Shown piece after piece: positions 25,454 to 33,851 of a stretch of DNA of 64,000 nucleotides. This DNA comes from Chromatiaceae bacterium (lineage in GTDB: Bacteria > Pseudomonadota > Gammaproteobacteria > Chromatiales > Chromatiaceae). Under the pieces are notes generated by a model, which had not been told where the DNA came from, did no database searches, and saw only the letters and a list, made by a program, of their open reading frames with translations. Every line of letters begins with the position of its first letter. Positions within the stretch are counted from its first letter, which is position 1. Position numbers and translations under genes: made by a program. The stretch covers positions 310,001 to 374,000 of the forward strand of contig JACKMP010000002.1 in NCBI GenBank assembly GCA_024235315.1. The letters run 5' to 3'.

Positions 25454-26386
25454 TTGGAAAGCATCAACCTGCGACGGCACTACAGCCGCAACACCCTGCT
25501 GCGAATGCTCATCCTCGCCCTGGCGGTAGCGGGCCTGGTGGTGTGGAAATACGAATTCGTCAACGCCGTTTATTTCAAGGACCAGCTTACCCAGCTCGGC
25601 CTGGTGATCAACGGCGCCATACTGGTGTTGTTCGCGTTGGGCCTGCTGCGCACCGTCGGCATCCTGTTCAGTTACATGCGCGAGGAGGCGGCGTTGACCC
25701 GTTTCGTGCGCAACGTCGAGAAACGGCCGGACGCCGACCCACTGAAGAGCATCGGCACCGGCAGCATGATCGCGCGCCGTTATGCGACCATGCGGCGCCT
25801 GCACGAGGCACGCACACCGATCAACCAGAACGCGCTGGCAGCAACCCTGGTCGCGAGCGAAAGCACGCGCAACGGTCTGCCGCGTTTCATCAACAACATC
25901 CTGATCCTGTCCGGTGTGTTCGGCACCATCGTATCGCTGTCGATGGCCCTGATCGGCGCATCGAACGTGCTGGAGAACGCGATCAGCGCGACCGGAATGG
26001 GGATGGTGATTCACGGCATGTCGACCGCATTGTCGACCACGATCACTGCAATCGTCTGCTATGTCTTCTTCGGTTACATCTACCAGCGACTTACGGATGC
26101 CCAGACCAACCTGATCAGCGGCATCGAACAGGTCACGATGACCTTCCTGATGCCCAAGTTCCAGGTGCAGACCGACAGCGTGCTGTACGAATTCACCGGG
26201 CTGATCCGTTCACTTCAGGGCCTGGTCGACCAGTTGCAGAAATCACAGATGGGCTTCGAGTCCACCCAGGACCAGCTGGCCGACACCCTGCACATGTATC
26301 ACGCCAGGTCTGAAGGACTGGATCAGCAGCTCGACACCATCGTCCACCAGCTGCGTGTCGGCTTCCGCCTGCGGGACGACGAATGA
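25454..26386 (+). CDS. MotA/TolQ/ExbB-family membrane protein (ZorA-like stator subunit)
   Basis: A 310-residue protein with four probable transmembrane helices: about 18-36, 46-68, 145-170 (ILILSGVFGTIVSLSMALIG) and 185-212 (GMSTALSTTITAIVCYVFFGYIY). The last two with the conserved Thr/Ser-rich stretch are the core of proton-channel proteins of the MotA/ExbB/TolQ family. A cytoplasmic loop of about 75 residues follows helix two, and the C-terminus (215-310) is a helical, coiled-coil-like tail. ACGTTGG lies close to the start. It overlaps the next gene, a MotB-like partner, by four bases. It is closer in size to ExbB- or ZorA-type stators than to flagellar MotA, and it is not near flagellar genes. 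Confidence 0.8.
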   Translation: MESINLRRHYSRNTLLRMLILALAVAGLVVWKYEFVNAVYFKDQLTQLGLVINGAILVLFALGLLRTVGILFSYMREEAALTRFVRNVEKRPDADPLKSIGTGSMIARRYATMRRLHEARTPINQNALAATLVASESTRNGLPRFINNILILSGVFGTIVSLSMALIGASNVLENAISATGMGMVIHGMSTALSTTITAIVCYVFFGYIYQRLTDAQTNLISGIEQVTMTFLMPKFQVQTDSVLYEFTGLIRSLQGLVDQLQKSQMGFESTQDQLADTLHMYHARSEGLDQQLDTIVHQLRVGFRLRDDE

Positions 26387-27441
26387 GCCAGGGCGGGTTC
26401 ACCGATCTGCGGCTCAACGGCGGCAGCAACGAGACCCAGGAAGGTTTCTGGCCATCGTTCACCGACATCATGACCGTCGTGGTCATGATCTTCCTGATCG
26501 CGATGGTGGTACTGCTGGTACGCAACATGGAACTGGTCAACCAGCTGCGCGCAACCATGGAAGCAGAGCGCATTGCCGCCGAGCTGGCGCGTGCGACCGG
26601 CGAAGAGAAAGACAGCCTGTCCAGCGCTCTGCATCGCGCAGAAGAGCGGGTACAGCAGATGCAGCTGGAAATGATGCGCATGCAGGAAAAGGGGCTGCAC
26701 AACGAATCACAGATCGCAGAACAGCTGCGGGCCATCACCGGCCTGACCAACGAACGCAACGACCTCGCACAACAGGCGGCGCAGCTGGCGCTGCTGCGTC
26801 AGCGCCTGGAGGCCGACGTCGAAAAACGCCAGACGCAACTCACCGAGGCGCTGCGCAATATCGACAATCAGCAGCTGCAGCTCAGTGCCGCACAGCGCAG
26901 CATCGTCACGCTCGAAGAAGGGCTGCAACAATTGCGCACACGCTATAGCGAAAGCCAGTTGGAGAGCGAGCGGCTGCAGCGCACCGTCGCCGAGCAGCGG
27001 CAGAGCCTCGACGAGGCACGCCAGGAAAGCCTCGAGTACGAGCGGCGCTACCTGGTGCTGGCGGACGATTTCGACAGCCTCAAGGTCAAATACGACAAAC
27101 TGGTGCGACCGGCACGCAGTTCATCCGGGCGGCACCTGATCGAGGTGCGTTACTGGAAAGAGGACAGCGCTTACCAGATCTCGTGGCGTGAGGGTGGCGA
27201 AGGAACCTACCAACCGATTTCGCGCGGCCAGCTCGACAAGGTCCTCACCCGCCTGGCCCAGGAAAACACCAACGGGCTGTACGTGAAGGTCATATTCCCC
27301 GAAAACAGCGGCCTTTCTTACAACGAGGCCTGGGAGTTCACCAGCCACCTGCACAGCAACTACGACTACTACTTCAAGGCGGAAGAAGAGGCCAAAGCCA
27401 TGCAGGAAGTGCAGAAGCCGCAGGAAAAGACCGAACCCTGA
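26383..27441 (+). CDS. MotB/ZorB-like stator partner with long coiled coil
   Basis: A 352-residue protein with one N-terminal transmembrane helix (about 26-48) introduced by FWPSFTDIMTVVVMIFL. Asp28 at the start of this helix is in the position of the proton-binding Asp of MotB, ExbD and ZorB. A long charged coiled coil follows (about 50-230), then a compact domain (about 243-335, LIEVRYWKEDSAYQISWR...). There is no OmpA-type peptidoglycan-binding domain, unlike MotB or most ZorB. The ending is Lys/Glu-rich. ATGA overlap with the MotA-like gene indicates a stable complex. No Zorya effector gene is next to it. Confidence 0.75.
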   Translation: MSQGGFTDLRLNGGSNETQEGFWPSFTDIMTVVVMIFLIAMVVLLVRNMELVNQLRATMEAERIAAELARATGEEKDSLSSALHRAEERVQQMQLEMMRMQEKGLHNESQIAEQLRAITGLTNERNDLAQQAAQLALLRQRLEADVEKRQTQLTEALRNIDNQQLQLSAAQRSIVTLEEGLQQLRTRYSESQLESERLQRTVAEQRQSLDEARQESLEYERRYLVLADDFDSLKVKYDKLVRPARSSSGRHLIEVRYWKEDSAYQISWREGGEGTYQPISRGQLDKVLTRLAQENTNGLYVKVIFPENSGLSYNEAWEFTSHLHSNYDYYFKAEEEAKAMQEVQKPQEKTEP

Positions 27442-27446
27442 TCCGC

Positions 27447-28424
27447 GTGCAGCCGATCCCCGTCAACCTGATCACCGGTTTCCTCGGCGTCGGCAAGACC
27501 ACCGCGGTAAGCCACCTGCTGGCCCACCATCCCGACGGTGAGAAATGGGCCGTGCTGGTCAACGAGTTTGGCGAGGTCGGAGTCGATGGTGCACTGCTTG
27601 CGCAGCAGGGCGTGGTGGTCCAGGAGGTCGCCGGCGGTTGTCTGTGCTGTGTCGCAGCGCCGGCCTTCACCACCGGTCTCAATCGACTGATCCGCCAGCA
27701 CAGACCCGATCGAATCCTGATCGAGCCAAGCGGCCTCGGCCATCCCGCACAGGTTTTGCAGACCCTCGGCGGTCCGCTGTATGCGGGCGTGCTCGATGTC
27801 CGCGCAACCGTCTGCCTGATGGACGCGCGCCACCTGTCGTCGCCGCCCCACCTCGACCACCCGACGTTTCAGGACCAGATCCACCTCGCCGACGTGCTGG
27901 CCGCCAACAAGGCCGACCTGTACGCGGACCATGACATCGACGCATTCGAGCGGTTCGCCGCAGGGCTGTCGCCGGCGAAATGCAGGGTCGCGGTGGTTGA
28001 GCGCGGCGCCATCGACCCCGGCTGGCTGGACATCGGCCGCAGTACCGATCGGCGTGCGGCCTTTCCCGAGGCCCATGCGTTTCTCGTCGAGACTGGCGCA
28101 ATACCTGCGGCGGATGCCACGGCAGACGCACGAGACTGGCTGATGATCGAGGGCCGTGGCGACGGCTATCACCGCGTTGGGTGGATGATCCACCAACGTT
28201 CGGCGTGTGCCACGACAGACCTGCAACACCTCGTGACCGGGCTGGAGGTGGAGAGAAAGAAAGGGCTGTTTTTCACCGACCACGGCTGGCTTGCGCTCAA
28301 CCAGGACGACTGGTCACCGGTCGATCCACCCAACGATGGCCGTTCGCGCCTCGAATTGATCGACCGCCAACCGCTGCCCGCCGTCGCGATCGATCAGCAG
28401 CTGCGGACGCTGCTGACGCCATAG
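27447..28424 (+). CDS. CobW/G3E-family GTPase (metallochaperone-like)
   Basis: A 325-residue GTPase. Residues 11-19 are the P-loop GFLGVGKTT; CLCC at residues 65-68 is the metal-binding CxCC motif of CobW proteins; NKAD is present in the middle. The usual CobW C-terminal domain is represented by a shorter segment (RDWLMIEGRGDGYHRVGWM...). Such proteins deliver zinc or other metals to apo-enzymes. Start is GTG 27447, five bases after the stator partner, so cotranscription is likely, but functional linkage is doubtful. Confidence 0.85.
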   Translation: MQPIPVNLITGFLGVGKTTAVSHLLAHHPDGEKWAVLVNEFGEVGVDGALLAQQGVVVQEVAGGCLCCVAAPAFTTGLNRLIRQHRPDRILIEPSGLGHPAQVLQTLGGPLYAGVLDVRATVCLMDARHLSSPPHLDHPTFQDQIHLADVLAANKADLYADHDIDAFERFAAGLSPAKCRVAVVERGAIDPGWLDIGRSTDRRAAFPEAHAFLVETGAIPAADATADARDWLMIEGRGDGYHRVGWMIHQRSACATTDLQHLVTGLEVERKKGLFFTDHGWLALNQDDWSPVDPPNDGRSRLELIDRQPLPAVAIDQQLRTLLTP

Positions 28425-28465
28425 CTCATCCGCCCGACAGGCTGCCGGAAGATATGCGCATAAAA

Positions 28466-28493
28466 AAACCGCCGCAATACACTGCGGCGGTTT
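28466..28493 (-). terminator. Rho-independent terminator of the rpsP-rplS operon
   Basis: AAACCGCCGCA and TGCGGCGGTTT form an 11-bp stem with a 6-base loop. On the minus strand it is followed by a run of seven T. It stands 20 bases after the rplS stop. From the plus strand it may also end the CobW transcript, with a weaker T-tract. Confidence 0.9.
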
Positions 28494-28512
28494 CTTGCGC
28501 ACTGACCGCAGG

Positions 28513-28875
28513 TCAGGAAGAGGAAGAAGACTTGATCTTCTCCTTGATGCGCGCGGCCTTGCCGGCCAGACCACGCAGGTAGTACAGCTTGGCGCGGCGC
28601 ACGTCGCCACGACGCTTCACCTGCACATCGACCACGTTCGGGCTGTATGACTGGAACACGCGCTCCACACCCTCGCCATGCGAGATCTTGCGTACGGTGA
28701 ACGAGGAGTTCAGGCCGCGATTGCGCTTGGCGATGCACACGCCCTCGAACGCCTGCAGACGCTCACGCTCACCTTCCTTAACCTTCACCTGGACAACCAG
28801 GGTATCGCCGGGACCGAAATCCGGCAGGGACTTGCCCATCTGTTCTGCTTCGAGTTCCTGGATGATCTTGCTCAT
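28513..28875 (-). CDS. rplS: 50S ribosomal protein L19
   Basis: A 120-residue L19 located at the 30S-50S interface. FGPGDTLVVQVKVKEGERER and the RKISHGEGVERVFQ segment are characteristic, as is VKRRGDVRRAKLYYLRGL. The C-terminal Ser run ends KSSSSS. It is the last gene of rpsP-rimM-trmD-rplS and is followed by a strong terminator. Confidence 0.98.
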   Translation of the reverse strand: MSKIIQELEAEQMGKSLPDFGPGDTLVVQVKVKEGERERLQAFEGVCIAKRNRGLNSSFTVRKISHGEGVERVFQSYSPNVVDVQVKRRGDVRRAKLYYLRGLAGKAARIKEKIKSSSSS

Positions 28876-28893
28876 CGCCGCTGCTCCTATACC

Positions 28894-29631
28894 TCAAGTG
28901 CCCGCGTGGGCACGGATAAATTCGTCAAGTAAAACCTGTTCTTCACTGCTCAGCCTGCGGTTCTCCAGGAGATCCGGTCGGCGCAGCCATGTCCGCCCCA
29001 GTGCCTGCTGCAGGCGCCAGCGGCGTATCAACTCGTGGTTGCCGGATTTCAACACCTCCGGCACCGTGCGACCGTCGATCTCCTCGGGTCGCGTGTAATG
29101 CGGACAGTCCAGCAGACCATCCCCATACGAATCCTGTGCCGCGGAATCCGCATGCCCAAGCACACCGGGCAACAGTCGGATCACCGCGTCCATCAATACC
29201 ATCGCCGGCAACTCACCACCCGACAGCACATAGTCACCGACCGACCACTCCTGGTCGACATAGGCATCGATCAGGCGTTCATCGATCCCCTCGTATCGAC
29301 CGGCCAACAGCACGAAGCCGGGCTCCGAGGCCATCGCGCGGACCGCCGACTGATCGAGGCGCCGCCCCTGCGGGCTCAGGCAGATCACCGGGCTGCCCGG
29401 CGCCGCTGCCCGGGCGTCTTCGATCACGCGCCGCAAAGGCTCGACCATCATCACCATGCCGGGACCACCACCGTAGGGCCTGTCATCGACCGTGCGGTGC
29501 ACGTCTTCGGCATAGTCCCGCGGGTTCCACAACGCCAGCGTCGCCTGGCCGCGTTCGATGGCGCGTCCGGTGACCCCGAAGCGCATGGCCTCGAACATCT
29601 CCGGGAACAGGCTGATCACGTCGAAACGCAT
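28894..29631 (-). CDS. trmD: tRNA (guanine-N1-)-methyltransferase
   Basis: A 245-residue SPOUT methyltransferase that makes m1G37 in tRNAs reading CNN codons. The trefoil-knot SAM-binding region is seen in LLAGRYEGIDERLI and GDYVLSGGELPAMVLMDA, with RPYGGGPGMVMM upstream. Length is typical. It is in the order rimM-trmD-rplS on the minus strand. Confidence 0.98.
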   Translation of the reverse strand: MRFDVISLFPEMFEAMRFGVTGRAIERGQATLALWNPRDYAEDVHRTVDDRPYGGGPGMVMMVEPLRRVIEDARAAAPGSPVICLSPQGRRLDQSAVRAMASEPGFVLLAGRYEGIDERLIDAYVDQEWSVGDYVLSGGELPAMVLMDAVIRLLPGVLGHADSAAQDSYGDGLLDCPHYTRPEEIDGRTVPEVLKSGNHELIRRWRLQQALGRTWLRRPDLLENRRLSSEEQVLLDEFIRAHAGT

Positions 29632-29640
29632 GCCTGCACC

Positions 29641-30192
29641 CTAAAAATCCGGATCCCAGTCCACCACCATCACGCCGGCTTCGAGATCCACCTCACGCAC
29701 CACCTGTTGCCAGATGTAGGGCACCAGGCGTTCCCTGTCACCCAGCACCACCATCACGTCGTTCGAACCGGTCTCGAACAGCTGGTCGATCCTTCCGAGT
29801 TCGACACCGTCGAGCGTCCTGACCGCAAGCCCGACCAGGTCGGCCCAGTAGAACTCGCCCGGCCGCGTGATCCGCGGCAATTCGGTGCGCGGGATCGTGA
29901 TCTCGGCACCAACAAGGCCCTCTGCCGCGTCGCGGTCATTGCAACCTGCCAGCTTGGCAACCACTGCCTTGCCCTGCAGCCGCCCGGCACTCACCTTCCA
30001 GACCTCGCGCCGACCATCGCGCAACAGATGCCAGGGTGAATAGCGCACGATGTTTTCGCGCGGAGCGGTATCCGAATGCACCCGGACCCAGCCCTGGATA
30101 CCATGTGCCCCGGAAATGCGACCGAGGGTGACGAAACGCTGCTCGTCACCCTCGGTGGGTCTCCCATTGTCCGTGCTGGCGTCATCGCTCAC
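29641..30192 (-). CDS. rimM: Ribosome maturation factor RimM
   Basis: A 183-residue 30S maturation factor that binds S19. It has the N-terminal RimM domain (VTLGRISGAHGIQGWVRVHS) and a C-terminal PRC-barrel (ARGEFYWADLVGLAV-like region, then VVDWDPDF at the end). The N-terminus has an extra short Asp/Thr-rich segment. It lies between rpsP and trmD. Confidence 0.96.
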   Translation of the reverse strand: MSDDASTDNGRPTEGDEQRFVTLGRISGAHGIQGWVRVHSDTAPRENIVRYSPWHLLRDGRREVWKVSAGRLQGKAVVAKLAGCNDRDAAEGLVGAEITIPRTELPRITRPGEFYWADLVGLAVRTLDGVELGRIDQLFETGSNDVMVVLGDRERLVPYIWQQVVREVDLEAGVMVVDWDPDF

Positions 30193-30238
30193 GGGAACTT
30201 GCCCTCGCGCGCCAGCAGGGACCGACTATCCGTAAAGA

Positions 30239-30493
30239 TCAGCCCTGGGCAGTCTGACGGTAGCTGTCGACCAGCTTGCGCGCACGATCGCTCAGCTGGG
30301 CACCGACCGACACCCAGTGGTCAACGCGACCCAGGTCGATACGCATGCCTTCTTCACCCTCGACCGCAACCGGGTTGTAGAAGCCCAGGCGCTCGATGTA
30401 ACGGCCGCCGCGCGCACGGCGCGAATCAGCGGCGACGAGGTGATAGAAGGGACGCTTCTTCGCACCCGATCTTGCAAGACGAATCGATACCAT
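30239..30493 (-). CDS. rpsP: 30S ribosomal protein S16
   Basis: An 84-residue S16, with the diagnostic start MVSIRLARSGAKKRPFYHL and VADSRRARGGRYIERLGFY. It is the first gene of the rpsP-rimM-trmD-rplS operon. A consensus-like promoter lies about 70 bases upstream. Confidence 0.98.
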   Translation of the reverse strand: MVSIRLARSGAKKRPFYHLVAADSRRARGGRYIERLGFYNPVAVEGEEGMRIDLGRVDHWVSVGAQLSDRARKLVDSYRQTAQG

Positions 30494-30558
30494 TTTCTGT
30501 TAGCCTTAATTCAACGTCTGTTTGGCCCGGGAGCAAGCCGCCCCGAGAGAAACGGCGT

Positions 30559-30586
30559 ATTCTACGCAAAATTCGTACTTTGTGAA
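30559..30586 (-). promoter_or_regulatory. Sigma-70 promoter for the rpsP operon
   Basis: On the minus strand, TTCACA (30581-30586) and TAGAAT (30559-30564) are separated by 16 bases; five of six and five of six positions match the -35 and -10 consensus. It points into rpsP and leaves a leader of about 60 bases. Confidence 0.7.
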
Positions 30587-30706
30587 GTGGCAATTTGCCG
30601 CAGAATCAGGGTTTTGCCAGAGACAGGCCAGAGACGCCGCATCGATCGGGCGCCGGTCTCCTGCAAACAGCTCGCCCGCACCCCCGACCGACAAATCAAC
30701 CACCCC

Positions 30707-30731
30707 GTAGGAGCCGAGCCCCCTCGGCGAT
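30707..30731 (+). repeat. REP-like repeat, copy 1
   Basis: Begins GTAGGAGCCGAGCCCC and ends CTCGGCGAT; the inner CCGAG and CTCGG make a short hairpin. The GTAG start and internal palindrome resemble bacterial REP elements. A near-identical copy follows 23 bases on and another lies at 58660. Confidence 0.7.
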
Positions 30732-30754
30732 CCCACCGATAAACGAAACACCCC

Positions 30755-30779
30755 GCAGGAGCCGAGCCCCATCGGCGAT
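30755..30779 (+). repeat. REP-like repeat, copy 2
   Basis: Same element and orientation as the copy at 30707, differing by two bases (GCAG start and CCCCATCGG). The head-to-tail pair sits between rpsP and the OmpA-C gene, outside genes. Confidence 0.7.
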
Positions 30780-30787
30780 CGACCCGG

Positions 30788-31531
30788 CTATTCGTCGCCC
30801 TTTTCGTAAATGAGATGGACCTCGATCCGCCGGTTGCGGCGATGCGCCGCCGAACTGTCACCGCGATCACGCAACTGGGTATCGGCCAGACCGACCGTGG
30901 ACAGGCGGTCTTCGGGTAGCCCGCGTGATACCAGAAAACGCAGCATGCTGACCGAGCGCGCCGCGGAGAGATCCCAATTGGTCTCGAAGCGCTTGTTCGA
31001 ACGCAATGGCCGGCTGTCGCTGTGCCCCTCGATCCGTAGCCGCCACGGGAACTCCGCCGGCAGCTGCTGCGCCAGGCCCTGCAACATATCCGCCACCGGC
31101 GCCAGGCGCTCCTGACCCTCGGCACCGAGCTCGCCCTTGCCAAAGATGAACACCGGATCGCTGGCGATGATCAGGCGGTCCGGCAGCACCTCGTACAACG
31201 CCGACACCGGCAACTGGCGGCGCAGCTCGCGGAAGAACTCACGGCGCTGACGCTGCTGGACCTCGGGTTCGTAACCGCGCTGGGCGCGCAGCTCGGCCTC
31301 CAGGCGGTCGATGTGGCGCGCCTGTTCGGCATTGCGCTGCTCTGCACGAGACAGGGCCTCATTCAGCTCCTGCAGACCCTGCTGCATCGCCTCGGTGTGG
31401 CGGCGCATCGCATCGATCTGCGCATTGCCCTGCTCGATCAGTGCCTCGCAGGGTTCCGCGGCGTGCACACCGAGCGCAGTCATGCAGCACGCGACAAGGA
31501 TCAGACGACGAATACGACACCTGGATCTCAA
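30788..31531 (-). CDS. Exported coiled-coil protein with OmpA-C/MotB-type peptidoglycan-binding domain
   Basis: A 247-residue protein with a signal peptide (cleavage near GVHAAEP), a helical coiled-coil stretch (about 28-100) and a C-terminal OmpA-like domain. The domain shows RIEGHSDSRPLRSN, NWDLSAARSVSMLRFL and RRIEVHLIYEK, matching peptidoglycan-binding residues (Asp and Arg). No membrane barrel or lipobox is present, so it is probably periplasmic and cell-wall-bound. The start is a TTG at 31531 whose TTGA overlaps the ffh stop, so it is translated with ffh; this is an odd pairing. Confidence 0.72.
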   Translation of the reverse strand: MRSRCRIRRLILVACCMTALGVHAAEPCEALIEQGNAQIDAMRRHTEAMQQGLQELNEALSRAEQRNAEQARHIDRLEAELRAQRGYEPEVQQRQRREFFRELRRQLPVSALYEVLPDRLIIASDPVFIFGKGELGAEGQERLAPVADMLQGLAQQLPAEFPWRLRIEGHSDSRPLRSNKRFETNWDLSAARSVSMLRFLVSRGLPEDRLSTVGLADTQLRDRGDSSAAHRRNRRIEVHLIYEKGDE

Positions 31532-32919
31532 AATGGCATACCACCCCCGGGAGGCATGCCGCCGCCAGGGAATCCACCCGGCATCTTGCCCTTCATGCCG
31601 CGCATCATCTTGGCCAGGCCGCCGCCCTTCATCTTTTTCATCATCTTCTGCATCTGCGTGAACTGCTTGAGCAGCTTGTTCACGTCCTGCACCTGGGTCC
31701 CCGAGCCGGCGGCGATGCGCTTTTTCCGTGAACCCTTGATGACTGCCGGGAACGCACGCTCCTGCGGGGTCATCGAGTTGACGATCGCGATCAGACGTTT
31801 GATTTCCTTGTCGCCGACCTGGGCCTTGACCGCATCCGGCACCTGCCCCATCCCCGGCAGCTTGTCGAGCAGACCGGCCATGCCACCCATGCTGGCCATC
31901 TGCTCCATCTGCTCCTTGAAGTCACCCAGATCGAAGGTCTCGCCCTTGTGGATCTTGGTCGCAAGCTTGGCCGCCTTCTCCTGATCGACCTTCGACGTGA
32001 CCTCTTCGACCAGCGACAACACGTCGCCCATTCCCAGGATCCGCGAGGCCACGCGATCGGGATGAAAGGGCTCGAGCGCAGTGATCTTCTCGCCGACACC
32101 GAGGAACTTGATCGGCCGCCCGGTGATCTTGCGAATCGACAGTGCCGCCCCGCCGCGGGCATCACCGTCGGTCTTGGTCAGGATGACGCCACTCAGCGGC
32201 AGCGCATCATTGAACGCCTTGGCGGTGTTGGCGGCATCCTGGCCGGTCATCGCGTCGACCACGAACAGGGTCTCGATCGGCTTCAGCTCGGCATGCAGGG
32301 CCTGGATCTCGGCCATCATGTCGGCGTCGATATGCAGGCGGCCGGCGGTATCGACGATCAGTACATCGAAGAAACCCTTGCGCGCCGCGGCAATCGCCGC
32401 GCGTGCGATCGCCAGTGGCTTCTGGTCGGTGCTGGAGGGGAAAAACTCCGCGCCGACTTCGGCGGCCAGTGTCTTCAGCTGCTCGATGGCTGCAGGCCGG
32501 TAGACGTCGGCACTGACCACCAGCACCTTCTTCTTCTCGCGCTCAATCAGCAGACGCGACAGCTTGGCGACACTGGTGGTCTTGCCCGAACCCTGCAGGC
32601 CCGCCATCAGGATCACGGCTGGCGGCTGGGCGGCAAGATTCAGCCGTTCGTTGGCCTCGCCCATGACGCGGACCAGTTCGTCATTGACGATCTTGACCAG
32701 CACCTGGCCGGGGGTAAGGCTGCGCAGCACCTCTTCGCCAAGGGCCTTCTCGCGCACCTGCTCGACGAATTCCTTGACCACCGGCAGGGCGACATCGGCC
32801 TCGAGCAGGGCCATGCGCACCTCGCGCAAGGTGTCCTTGATGTTGGCTTCGCTGATCCGCCCCTGACCGCGGACCTTCTGCAGAACACCGCCGAGGCGGT
32901 CGGAAAGACTGGCAAACAT
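31528..32919 (-). CDS. ffh: Signal recognition particle protein Ffh
   Basis: A 463-residue SRP GTPase that binds 4.5S RNA and signal peptides of membrane proteins. The N domain is followed by the G domain with GLQGSGKTTSVAKL, DTAGRL and TKTDGDARGG, then the Met-rich M domain (MMRGMKGKM..., GGGMPPGGGMPF). ATG 32919 fits the family start (MFASLSDRLG); an in-frame start 33 bases upstream adds unrelated residues. It is divergent from the ccsA-like gene. Confidence 0.98.
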   Translation of the reverse strand: MFASLSDRLGGVLQKVRGQGRISEANIKDTLREVRMALLEADVALPVVKEFVEQVREKALGEEVLRSLTPGQVLVKIVNDELVRVMGEANERLNLAAQPPAVILMAGLQGSGKTTSVAKLSRLLIEREKKKVLVVSADVYRPAAIEQLKTLAAEVGAEFFPSSTDQKPLAIARAAIAAARKGFFDVLIVDTAGRLHIDADMMAEIQALHAELKPIETLFVVDAMTGQDAANTAKAFNDALPLSGVILTKTDGDARGGAALSIRKITGRPIKFLGVGEKITALEPFHPDRVASRILGMGDVLSLVEEVTSKVDQEKAAKLATKIHKGETFDLGDFKEQMEQMASMGGMAGLLDKLPGMGQVPDAVKAQVGDKEIKRLIAIVNSMTPQERAFPAVIKGSRKKRIAAGSGTQVQDVNKLLKQFTQMQKMMKKMKGGGLAKMMRGMKGKMPGGFPGGGMPPGGGMPF

Positions 32920-32983
32920 AGTATTGACTTCGAGACCCTGGAGCACCGCCATTATACGGATGCAGGCGTGGGAGCGTTATGCC

Positions 32984-33808
32984 ATGATCTGCGTCCGGAT
33001 GAACGTTACCCTTATCGCATTTTCGGCCGCCATCGCTTACCTGCTCGGCGGCCTGAGTACTGGCATGCGGCTGTTCGGCGCTGAGGCCGACTGGCGCCCG
33101 TCGCGCAGCCTGGGCATCGGGCTCGGTTTCGCCGGGCTGCTGCTGCACGCGATATTTCTATACATCGGGCTTTTCACCGCGGCCGGGCTGAACCTGAGTT
33201 TCTTCAATGCCCTGTCGCTGGCGGCCTGGTCGGTGGCAGGCCTGCTGCTGGTGTCGTCGCTGAGCAAGCCGGTCGAGAACCTGGCGATCCTGGCGCTGCC
33301 GCTGGCGGCCATCATGGTCCTGCTCGACCTGCGTTTTCCCGGCAGCCATCTGCTCGGTGAGAACGCCGGCTGGGAACTGCGGATCCACGTGCTGACATCG
33401 ATGCTGGCGTACAGCCTGCTGACCCTGGCCAGTGCGCAGGCAATACTGCTCGCCGTGCAGGACAATCATCTGCGGCGCCACCACCCCGGCGGATTCATTC
33501 GCGCACTGCCGCCGTTGCAGACGATGGAATCCCTGCTGTTCGAGATGATCAGCCTGGGCTTCGTGCTTCTCAGTGTGGCCCTCGGTACCGGTTTTCTGTA
33601 CCTCGAAGACATGTTTGCCCAGCACCTGGTGCACAAGACGGTATTGTCCATCGTCGCGTGGATCGCGTTCGCGATGCTGCTGTGGGGCCGCTACCGCTTC
33701 GGTTGGCGTGGACGCAAGGCGATTCGCTGGACGCTGGTGGGCTTCATGGTGTTGATGCTCGCCTATTTCGGCAGCAAGGCCGTGGTCGAGCTGATTCTGC
33801 GACGCTGA
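32984..33808 (+). CDS. CcsA/YpjD-like inner-membrane protein (cytochrome c assembly family)
   Basis: A 274-residue protein with eight or so transmembrane helices. The segment ELRIHVLTSMLAYSLLTLASAQA with conserved His and the QTMESLLFEMISLGFVLLSVALGTGF stretch are typical of the CcsA/HemX/YpjD group beside ffh in gammaproteobacteria. Family members handle heme or assist cytochrome c assembly; this particular group is not firmly characterised. I prefer ATG 32984 as GGGAG lies nine bases upstream; ATG 32999 is possible. Confidence 0.85.
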   Translation: MICVRMNVTLIAFSAAIAYLLGGLSTGMRLFGAEADWRPSRSLGIGLGFAGLLLHAIFLYIGLFTAAGLNLSFFNALSLAAWSVAGLLLVSSLSKPVENLAILALPLAAIMVLLDLRFPGSHLLGENAGWELRIHVLTSMLAYSLLTLASAQAILLAVQDNHLRRHHPGGFIRALPPLQTMESLLFEMISLGFVLLSVALGTGFLYLEDMFAQHLVHKTVLSIVAWIAFAMLLWGRYRFGWRGRKAIRWTLVGFMVLMLAYFGSKAVVELILRR

Positions 33809-33821
33809 GCGATGGCAGTCG

Positions 33822-33851
33822 GAACCGCCGACAATAAATCGGCGGCGGTTC
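33822..33851. terminator. Hairpin between convergent genes
   Basis: GAACCGCCG at 33822-33830 and CGGCGGTTC at 33843-33851 form a 9-bp stem; an inner register also pairs. It lies just after the ccsA-like gene and at the end of the FliT-like gene, so may serve both sides, though no T-run follows. Confidence 0.45.

Noticed and set aside
25454..27441. Zorya anti-phage system
   Set aside because: The two membrane proteins look like ZorA/ZorB in layout, but no ZorC, ZorD or ZorE gene is adjacent, the ZorB-like protein lacks the OmpA-type domain, and the next gene is a CobW GTPase.
30506..30772. 88-codon minus-strand frame with Gly/Ser repeats
   Set aside because: Its repeats come from two REP-like elements and it covers the rpsP promoter; not a gene.
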